Shown here piece after piece: positions 1 through 5,099 of a stretch of DNA of 6,727 bases. The stretch covers positions 1-6,727 of the forward strand of contig JBIKRJ010000133.1 of the NCBI GenBank assembly GCA_044349205.1, given 5' to 3'. The DNA is from UBA9547 sp044349205. Its GTDB lineage: Bacteria; Bacteroidota; Bacteroidia; Cytophagales; UBA9547. How positions within the stretch are numbered: the stretch's first letter is position 1; each line of letters begins with the position of its first letter. A program made the position numbers and the translations under genes. The notes beneath the pieces are model-generated. The model had not been told where the DNA came from. It did no database searches and saw only the letters and a program-made list of their open reading frames with translations.

Positions 1-1
1 A

Positions 2-181
2 AGCCTTTTTATTGCACTTACTCCCGAAAGCGACGAATTCAAAGAAATTAGCAAAAACGAATACAAATACTCACTCATTATTGCCTCTATTCTAATTGTC
101 ATGGCACTTTTCGCCCGAGAAGCCTATATTTCACTGCTCGATTCCTTGGTTCCCCTACCCGCTTTACCCAGAATATTTTAA
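2..181 (+). CDS. C-terminal fragment of an unidentified membrane protein (5' end outside window)
   Basis: An open frame enters from the left edge and runs about 59 residues to a TAA. Its codon choice (GAA, GAC, AAA, ATT, GCC) resembles that of the downstream genes. The fragment has a charged stretch (ESDEFKEISKNEYK, about residues 9-22) followed by one clear hydrophobic segment (YSLIIASILIVMALFA, about residues 23-38), then a short tail ending PLPALPRIF. This suggests the last transmembrane helix of an integral membrane protein. I do not recognise the family. The real C-terminus may differ: a coding-like frame shifted by one base overlaps it and continues to 287, so a frameshift near 130-150 is possible. 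No start is present in the window. Confidence 0.5.
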   Translation, partial: SLFIALTPESDEFKEISKNEYKYSLIIASILIVMALFAREAYISLLDSLVPLPALPRIF

Positions 182-511
182 CGACCCATCACAAGCCCTT
201 TATTTCGATATTTTTTCACTTCATATGGGGTTTTGGGACTATGAGATGGCTCGCAGCATGTTGTTTTTCCCTTTTCTAAAACTTTAGTGCTGTATTTGTG
301 GTTGTAATGTTAGGCTTAAGCAAAAAAAGCTTCAATATCCATCGATACTAAACTGCTGAAAGAACTCATTATACTAGTAAAATTGAAAAAATAATACAAA
401 TTTGCAGACTAAGAATTTAGTATTTGCAATTCAGTAAAAGCAAAAAATTTAAATCAATTTTTTGACACACATTAATAAGGCCTAGGACTTACTTTTAATT
501 AACTAACACTT
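182..511. other. Intergenic region upstream of the H-NOX operon
   Basis: This stretch of about 330 bases has no gene I can support. The first 105 bases are less A+T-rich and carry a coding-like frame (to 287, TAG) that may be the displaced tail of the upstream protein. From about 290 to 511 the DNA is strongly A+T-rich with stops in all frames, as expected of a Bacteroidota promoter region. It contains a short palindrome GCTTAAGC (314-321), the repeat cluster at 400-428, and a TTGACA (462-467) with no matching -10. I see no RNA gene and no convincing terminator. Confidence 0.6.
400..428 (+). promoter_or_regulatory. Direct repeats flanking an inverted repeat; candidate operator/promoter of the H-NOX operon
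   Basis: Two copies of ATTTGCA lie at 400-406 and 422-428, 22 bases start to start, or about two helical turns. Between them is a perfect inverted repeat, ACTAA-GAAT-TTAGT (408-421). The second copy sits in TATTTGC, and TTTG at 401-404 lies about 16 bases before it. This only loosely resembles the Bacteroidota promoter pattern (TTTG around -33, TAnnTTTG around -7), because the two-base gap after TA is absent. It lies 84 bases before the H-NOX start. The repeats are seen directly; a role in regulation is inference, and short repeats arise by chance in A+T-rich DNA. Confidence 0.25.
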
Positions 512-1057
512 ATGTACGGACTCGTCAATCAGGCTATCAAAGGACTTGTTGTAGACAACTACGGAGAAGGCACGTGGGATACTATTAGACTAAAAGCTGG
601 CGTGACAGATGAAACGTTTGTGGGTAGTAAGTTGTACGATGACAATGTAACCTATTCATTGGCTTCTGCAGCGTCGGAAGTATTGCAAGTAAGTGTCAAC
701 GATGTTTTAGCTGCCTTTGGCAAATATTGGGTACTTCATGTTGGAAAAGAAAAATACGGTTCTTTGATGAGTTCAGGCGGAAAAAATTTGGCCGAGTTCC
801 TTACCAATCTTCCCAATTTTCATAGCCGAGTTATGCTAATCTATCCCGAAATAAAACCACCCGAATTTAAAGTGGAAAAAATCTCAGAAAATGTACTTCA
901 CCTCCACTATTTTTCTGTACGCATGGGGCTCACTTCTTTCATGCATGGACTTATAGATGGCTTGTCTGAATTTTTTTCGACGCCTTGCACAATTCAACAC
1001 ATCAAATCAGAGGTAACGGAAATTAACCATGATGTTTTCGAGGTCACCATCGGATGA
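512..1057 (+). CDS. Stand-alone H-NOX (HNOB) haem-binding gas sensor, probably NO-selective
   Basis: This is a soluble haem-nitric-oxide/oxygen-binding protein of 181 residues, the usual length for bacterial single-domain members. It starts with the family's typical MYGLVNQAI. The proximal haem ligand is His104 in LPNFHSRV, and the haem-propionate motif YxSxR is present as YFSVR (133-137), followed by MGLTSF and HGLIDG. Aligning from this Arg and the GLIxG motif puts Phe143 where O2-binding H-NOX proteins carry the distal Tyr (Tyr140 in the Thermoanaerobacter protein), so NO rather than O2 is the expected ligand. Only one Cys (159) is present, so the zinc-cysteine site described in some H-NOX proteins is unlikely. 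Its TGA overlaps the ATG of the kinase gene (ATGA), which indicates translational coupling and a direct partner role. The family call is firm; ligand choice is inferred from one aligned position. Confidence 0.95.
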   Translation: MYGLVNQAIKGLVVDNYGEGTWDTIRLKAGVTDETFVGSKLYDDNVTYSLASAASEVLQVSVNDVLAAFGKYWVLHVGKEKYGSLMSSGGKNLAEFLTNLPNFHSRVMLIYPEIKPPEFKVEKISENVLHLHYFSVRMGLTSFMHGLIDGLSEFFSTPCTIQHIKSEVTEINHDVFEVTIG

Positions 1058-3387
1058 ATGAAATACAATTTATAAATCATGATTTATTCGAGGAATTGTT
1101 TCCCTTCTACTTTTGTGTCGACCGGCAACTTTCGATTTCAGACACGGGGAAAAGTCTCAAAAAAATAATCCCTTATTGCAACAACTTCAAAGAAACTTTC
1201 AAATTCATACGCCCAGGACTGGGCATTAAATACGAATTCGATTCGATATTTGAATTCAAAAACCAGGTATTTATTCTTCAAATAAAAGAGCACCCCGATT
1301 CGCTTCGTTTGAAAGGACAGTTTATTTATGCCCAACATTTAGACAGACTTATTTTTTGTGGTTCGCCGTGGATTACGAAAGAGGAAGTTTTGAGGAAATC
1401 CAATATTCTAGTCACCGATTTTGCCCTTCATGATACCCTGGTAGACATGATTCATGTGAACAAGGCACTTGAATTAGAAAATCGAGACAAAGAAACACTG
1501 AATGAAGAAATTGAAAACCAAAAACAGTTTCTCGATATTCTAATGAACACTATGCCAGTAGACATAGCCGTATTTGACGAGGATATGCGCTATACTTACT
1601 TGAATAAAAGTGCTATAAAAAACGATGAACTGCGGCAATGGATGATTGGAAAACGATTTATCGAGTATTATGAGCACCGCAAGCATGATCTTGAAGTTGC
1701 AAGAGAGCGTGAAAATTTGCTTAGAACTTCATTAAATGAACAAAAGCAATACAATTTCACCGACATCTACAACGAACATACTGAAAATGAAAAGGTAATA
1801 CTTCGGGAATCTTTTCCTTTCAAAGATTCCAAAGGAAAAAAATACCTTTTGGGTTACGGAGTAGATATTACTTCCATAAAAAAAACAAATGACCAACTGG
1901 CCAAGAAAAACGAAGAACTGAAAAAATTGAACAAAGCACTGGATGAGACAAAGGACAATCTACAGTCTATGATTGACACTACCCACGAAATTATCCAGAA
2001 AATTAGCCCAGAAGGTAAAATTACGTTTGTAAACAAAGCTTGGATTTCAAATTTTGGCTATTCGCAAGAAGAAGTAGAAGACTTGTTAATTTTTGATTTA
2101 ATCGCTCCCGAATCGAAAGAATCTTGCTCTGTGATATTCCAAAAGTTGATGTCTGGGCATGTAATAGACAATTTTGAAATTGTCTTTATAAGAAAAGATG
2201 GAGAAAAGGTTTTTCTAAGAGGATACGGCCTGCCGCGTTTCAATGACGGGAAAGTATCTGGTACGGAAACTTTTTTTCAGAACATCACCGACGCTGTTAA
2301 AAGTGAACAACAATTTAGAGATTTAATAGAAAGCGCACCCGACGCTATGATTATTTCCGACAAAAATGGAAACATTAAAGTGGCAAATGCGCAATCAGAA
2401 AAATTGTTTCATTACTCAAAAGAAGAGTTGCTCAATAAAACCATCGCTGGTCTTGTGCCTGAAAGTTTTCATTCAAGGCAAAAAGAAATTATAATGGATT
2501 TTTTCACACAGCGAATGCCACAAACAAGCACCATCGAGTTTGTGTGCAAGAAGAAAAATGGCTCGGAATTTCCCGCTGAAATTAGCCTTGCCCCCATAAA
2601 ATCAAATGAAGGTATTGTAATATGTGCATCTATAAGAGACATATCGGAAAGAATACGATTCCAAAATGAGTTGAATCAAAAATACGAAGAACTGAAAAAA
2701 ACCAACACTGAACTCGACCGATTTGTGTACAGCACCTCTCACGATTTGCGTTCGCCACTCACCTCATTGCTTGGCTTAATTTCGATAGTCAATGACAATT
2801 TGCCAGAACACGACGAAGAGCAAAAATTACGGGTGGAAATGATGAAACGTTCAGTAAAAAAACTCGACAGTTTCATTGGAGATATTTTAGATTACTCCCG
2901 CAACAATCGGATGGAACTTGAAATAGAGGAAATTAGTTTTGAGAATATGTTACGTGAAACATGCGATCGTCACAAATACATGTTGGGATCAACTAGTTCT
3001 GAAATGAAGATAAGCGTTATGCAACATGACAAGTTTTATTCCGACTCTCGCCGACTCAATCTCATTTTTAACAACCTGATTTCTAACGCCTTAAAATACC
3101 AAGATAAATCAAAGAAACATTCATTTGTTAGTGTCTCAGTAGCCACAACCCCCAAAAACGCCTCTATTTCCATTGAAGATAACGGTATAGGCATCGATAC
3201 TAAAGACCATCAAAAAATCTTTGAGATGTTTTATCGTGCTACCAAAACTTCTACCGGTTCAGGATTGGGCTTGTATATTGTAAAAGAAGCTGTCGATAAA
3301 CTAAATGGAAAAATCCGTATAGAATCTGAACAAGGAAAAGGAAGCAAATTTATTGTAGATATACCAAATCTTTTTGATAAATTTTAA
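1054..3387 (+). CDS. Soluble HNOBA-PAS-PAS-PAS histidine kinase, partner of the H-NOX protein
   Basis: This 777-residue sensor kinase has no signal peptide or membrane segment, so it should be cytoplasmic. Residues about 10-140 match the HNOBA family (haem NO-binding associated): FPFYFCVDRQL, FIRPG, LRLKGQ, LIFCGSPW and the conserved DFALHDTLVD. A coiled-coil-like helix follows (about 135-160). Three PAS-like domains come next, at about 160-275, 302-415 and 418-533; the first is the most divergent, and none shows the LOV cysteine motif. A heptad-type helix (276-305) joins PAS1 and PAS2. The core is HisKA with phospho-acceptor His563 in STSHDLRSPLT, then HATPase_c with N box FNNLISNALKY (672-682), G1 DNGIGI (709-714), F box FEMFYRA and G2 TGSGLGL (734-740), all intact. 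It overlaps the H-NOX stop by 4 nt and is followed after 5 nt by a receiver gene. It should autophosphorylate under H-NOX control; the direction of control cannot be read from sequence. Confidence 0.93.
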   Translation: MNEIQFINHDLFEELFPFYFCVDRQLSISDTGKSLKKIIPYCNNFKETFKFIRPGLGIKYEFDSIFEFKNQVFILQIKEHPDSLRLKGQFIYAQHLDRLIFCGSPWITKEEVLRKSNILVTDFALHDTLVDMIHVNKALELENRDKETLNEEIENQKQFLDILMNTMPVDIAVFDEDMRYTYLNKSAIKNDELRQWMIGKRFIEYYEHRKHDLEVARERENLLRTSLNEQKQYNFTDIYNEHTENEKVILRESFPFKDSKGKKYLLGYGVDITSIKKTNDQLAKKNEELKKLNKALDETKDNLQSMIDTTHEIIQKISPEGKITFVNKAWISNFGYSQEEVEDLLIFDLIAPESKESCSVIFQKLMSGHVIDNFEIVFIRKDGEKVFLRGYGLPRFNDGKVSGTETFFQNITDAVKSEQQFRDLIESAPDAMIISDKNGNIKVANAQSEKLFHYSKEELLNKTIAGLVPESFHSRQKEIIMDFFTQRMPQTSTIEFVCKKKNGSEFPAEISLAPIKSNEGIVICASIRDISERIRFQNELNQKYEELKKTNTELDRFVYSTSHDLRSPLTSLLGLISIVNDNLPEHDEEQKLRVEMMKRSVKKLDSFIGDILDYSRNNRMELEIEEISFENMLRETCDRHKYMLGSTSSEMKISVMQHDKFYSDSRRLNLIFNNLISNALKYQDKSKKHSFVSVSVATTPKNASISIEDNGIGIDTKDHQKIFEMFYRATKTSTGSGLGLYIVKEAVDKLNGKIRIESEQGKGSKFIVDIPNLFDKF

Positions 3388-3392
3388 AAAAA

Positions 3393-3803
3393 ATGAAGAA
3401 ATACAAACACATCATTTTAATAGACGATAACGAAATAGACAACTACATCAACGAACATGTAGTGAAAAAAGCCAATGTAGCCGAAACCGTTACTGTCAAA
3501 AATTCAGCCGAAGACGCACTTAAGTATCTTGGCTCTCTTCACGACAATTTTCCAGAAATTATTTTTTTAGATATTCGCATGCCTATCATGGACGGTTTTG
3601 GTTTCCTACAAAGGTTCGAATCGTTTGCCGATGAAAATAAATCAGGGTGCCACATATTCATGCTTAGCTCTTCCAACGACAACAACGACATTTCGATGGC
3701 ACAACAAAACCCATATGTAAAAAACTACTTGAACAAACCATTGGATATTAAAAAGTTGGAGCTCATTTTTTCTGGCAAGAACACCGATTTTGCTATAGAT
3801 TAA
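3393..3803 (+). CDS. Single-domain response regulator (CheY-like receiver)
   Basis: This 136-residue protein is one receiver domain with no DNA-binding or enzymatic output. The acidic pocket is Asp11/Asp12 (LIDDNE), the phospho-acceptor is Asp60 in FLDIRMPIMDG, the switch Ser is about residue 92 in FMLSSSND, and the invariant Lys115 lies in LNKP. All catalytic residues are present, so it should accept phosphate. The opening DDNEIDNYIN and LDIRMP are typical of the small stand-alone receivers common in Bacteroidota. It lies 5 nt after the H-NOX-associated kinase, making it the likely cognate substrate. Since it has no effector domain, it presumably acts by protein-protein contact or as a phosphorelay intermediate. 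The downstream target is not in the window. Confidence 0.93.
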   Translation: MKKYKHIILIDDNEIDNYINEHVVKKANVAETVTVKNSAEDALKYLGSLHDNFPEIIFLDIRMPIMDGFGFLQRFESFADENKSGCHIFMLSSSNDNNDISMAQQNPYVKNYLNKPLDIKKLELIFSGKNTDFAID

Positions 3804-3816
3804 TATCCTAATCAAC

Positions 3817-3845
3817 TACGTCCATCACGCTATCGCTGGACAGTA
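3817..3845 (+). terminator. Weak hairpin after the response regulator gene
   Basis: Fourteen bases after the regulator stop codon, GTCCA (3820-3824) pairs with TGGAC (3837-3841), and TAC (3817-3819) can pair with GTA (3843-3845) if A3842 is bulged. The loop is 12 bases. The following DNA is A+T-rich but has no clear run of T, so it is a poor intrinsic terminator. It may instead stabilise the 3' end of the operon transcript. The gap from here to 3953 shows no clear promoter motif for the DUF805 gene. Confidence 0.25.
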
Positions 3846-3953
3846 TTATACAAAATAAATTTTGCCAATATGTCTTTTTCAAATTAAAAAATATAGAAAT
3901 TTGTCTAACCTTAACTTTTTCAATTTTATTTAAAACTAAAATCAAAAGATCCG

Positions 3954-4301
3954 ATGGAATGGTACTTAAAATGTTTGAAACAATATTTCGATTTTAACGG
4001 AAGAGCTAGAAGAAAAGAATATTGGATGTTCTTTCTTTTCAACATCATCATTGCTTTTACGATAGGAATGATTGAGGGATTTATGGAATTTAGTACAAAC
4101 AGCGACCTAAGTCTCCTCTCACTCTTCTACGAATTGGCGGTTTTGGTTCCGACTATTTCCGTAGCCATCAGAAGAATGCACGATGTTGGTAAAAGTGGCT
4201 GGTTTATCTTGATTCCTATCTACAACCTTATCCTTGCTATTAGAGAAGGAGACAAAGGAGCCAACGAATATGGACCAGATCCAAAACAGTCGAACTTGTA
4301 A
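3954..4301 (+). CDS. DUF805 family small membrane protein
   Basis: The 115-residue product matches DUF805 (YhaH-like inner-membrane proteins) over its full length. It has the N-terminal pattern WYLKCLKQYFDFNGRARRKEYW (2-24, with FNGRARRKEYW as the hallmark), a first hydrophobic helix (about 25-45), a second (about 53-72), the conserved RRMHDVGKSGW (73-83), a third hydrophobic segment (about 84-96), and the terminal signature EGDKGANEYGPDP (98-110). The length is normal for the family. The biochemical function of DUF805 is not established. A 150-nt A+T-rich gap separates it from the upstream regulator, so it is probably its own unit rather than part of the NO-sensing operon. It converges with the LpxH-like gene. 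Confidence 0.92.
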   Translation: MEWYLKCLKQYFDFNGRARRKEYWMFFLFNIIIAFTIGMIEGFMEFSTNSDLSLLSLFYELAVLVPTISVAIRRMHDVGKSGWFILIPIYNLILAIREGDKGANEYGPDPKQSNL

Positions 4302-4309
4302 ATTGACAT

Positions 4310-4343
4310 TCAGGAAAGGCTTCAAAATATCAAGCTGTCCTGA
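4310..4343. terminator. Hairpin between convergent genes, possible bidirectional terminator
   Basis: TCAGGA (4310-4315) pairs perfectly with TCCTGA (4338-4343). After an A/G mismatch and one bulged G, the stem continues to CTT/AAG, giving 11 pairs around a 9-base loop (4323-4331). It fills the 28-nt gap between the DUF805 stop and the LpxH-like stop, and its right arm lies in the last codons of the latter, whose TGA touches the loop. A hairpin between convergent genes could serve both strands. No T-run follows on either strand, so true intrinsic termination is doubtful. Confidence 0.35.
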
Positions 4344-5094
4344 GGAACAATTCATTCCCATCAAAAACAGCGTAGGTAGAATTTGATACCCACTCTCCCA
4401 AATTGATATAACGGCTTGCTTTGCCTACTGGCATTTCGATAACCAAATGTCTGTGGCCAAAAACATAGTAATCATGGTGCTGTTTCCGCTCGGTTTCTTC
4501 GCAGAAAATCCAGATGTGTTCTCTTTCACCTCGAAAATGCTCGTCCTTTAGGATGTTGGCAATACGGCTCGATTTTGACCAACGAGTGGCAATGGAAAAG
4601 CCTATCCAAGGATGCAAAAAAGCGAACAGACGTTGGCAGATTTTACTGTTGAAAAAAAGTTTAAGGAACTTGTACTTGTAATCACCTGGACCCAAGCCAT
4701 CGCCGTGTCCTATAAGAAATTTTTTATCATTAATTTCCAACTGCATATTACCCCTTACAATTGGGATGCCCAACTCGTTGGGGAAATAATCAAACATCCA
4801 CATGTCGTGGTTACCTGTAAAAAAATAAATGGGAATGTTTCGTGTCCGCAACTCGGCCAATTTGCCAATAAAACGAGAAAAACCCTTGGGAATCATGTGT
4901 TTGTATTCAAACCAAAAGTCGAATTGATCGCCCAAGAGAAAAATGGCTTTAGCGTCGGAAGAAATATTTTCAAGCCAAGCAATTATTCTGTTTTCACGCG
5001 CCAAAGATGAGGCAGCATTAGGAGTTCCCAAATGAAAATCAGAGGCGAAATATATTTTTTCGCCTCCGGCCAATGACAATTTTAGTTGATTCAT
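4330..5094 (-). CDS. lpxH: UDP-2,3-diacylglucosamine diphosphatase-like metallophosphoesterase (LpxH type)
   Basis: This 254-residue calcineurin-like phosphoesterase has the full metal-binding set: DFHLG (Asp19, His21), GDQFDFW (Asp56), GNHD (Asn95, His96), GHGDG (His130) and GHRH (His214, His216). Members of the LpxH group cleave UDP-2,3-diacylglucosamine to UMP and lipid X in lipid A synthesis, as peripheral inner-membrane Mn-dependent enzymes. The layout, including the Trp- and Phe-rich middle (about 140-175) after GHGDG, fits LpxH rather than a generic phosphatase. One caution: proven LpxH enzymes such as E. coli's have GNRD, whereas this one has GNHD, as in the LpxH2-type paralogue of Pseudomonas. 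The start ATG lies 5 nt after the ftsH stop; a GGAGG inside the ftsH end is about 16 nt away, too far for ordinary spacing. It is likely cotranscribed with ftsH. The fold is certain, the exact substrate less so. Confidence 0.75.
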   Translation of the reverse strand: MNQLKLSLAGGEKIYFASDFHLGTPNAASSLARENRIIAWLENISSDAKAIFLLGDQFDFWFEYKHMIPKGFSRFIGKLAELRTRNIPIYFFTGNHDMWMFDYFPNELGIPIVRGNMQLEINDKKFLIGHGDGLGPGDYKYKFLKLFFNSKICQRLFAFLHPWIGFSIATRWSKSSRIANILKDEHFRGEREHIWIFCEETERKQHHDYYVFGHRHLVIEMPVGKASRYINLGEWVSNSTYAVFDGNELFLRTA

Positions 5095-5099
5095 GTGGC

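Noticed and set aside
454..465. Inverted repeat TCAA-N4-TTGA before the H-NOX operon, reminiscent of FNR/NNR-type sites.
   Set aside because: The arms are in the opposite order to the FNR consensus TTGAT-N4-ATCAA, and 4-bp arms in A+T-rich DNA are expected by chance.
462..467. Perfect TTGACA, a sigma-70 -35 hexamer.
   Set aside because: No -10 box lies 16-18 bases later (GGACTT there), and Bacteroidota housekeeping promoters use a different pattern.
4119..4364. - strand open frame across the DUF805 gene and the hairpin region.
   Set aside because: It overlaps the conserved DUF805 core (RRMHDVGKSGW) on the other strand and the end of the LpxH-like gene; no recognisable protein.
4612..5010. 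+ strand open frame opposite the LpxH-like gene.
   Set aside because: It lies antisense to the conserved metallophosphoesterase motifs and has no family features.
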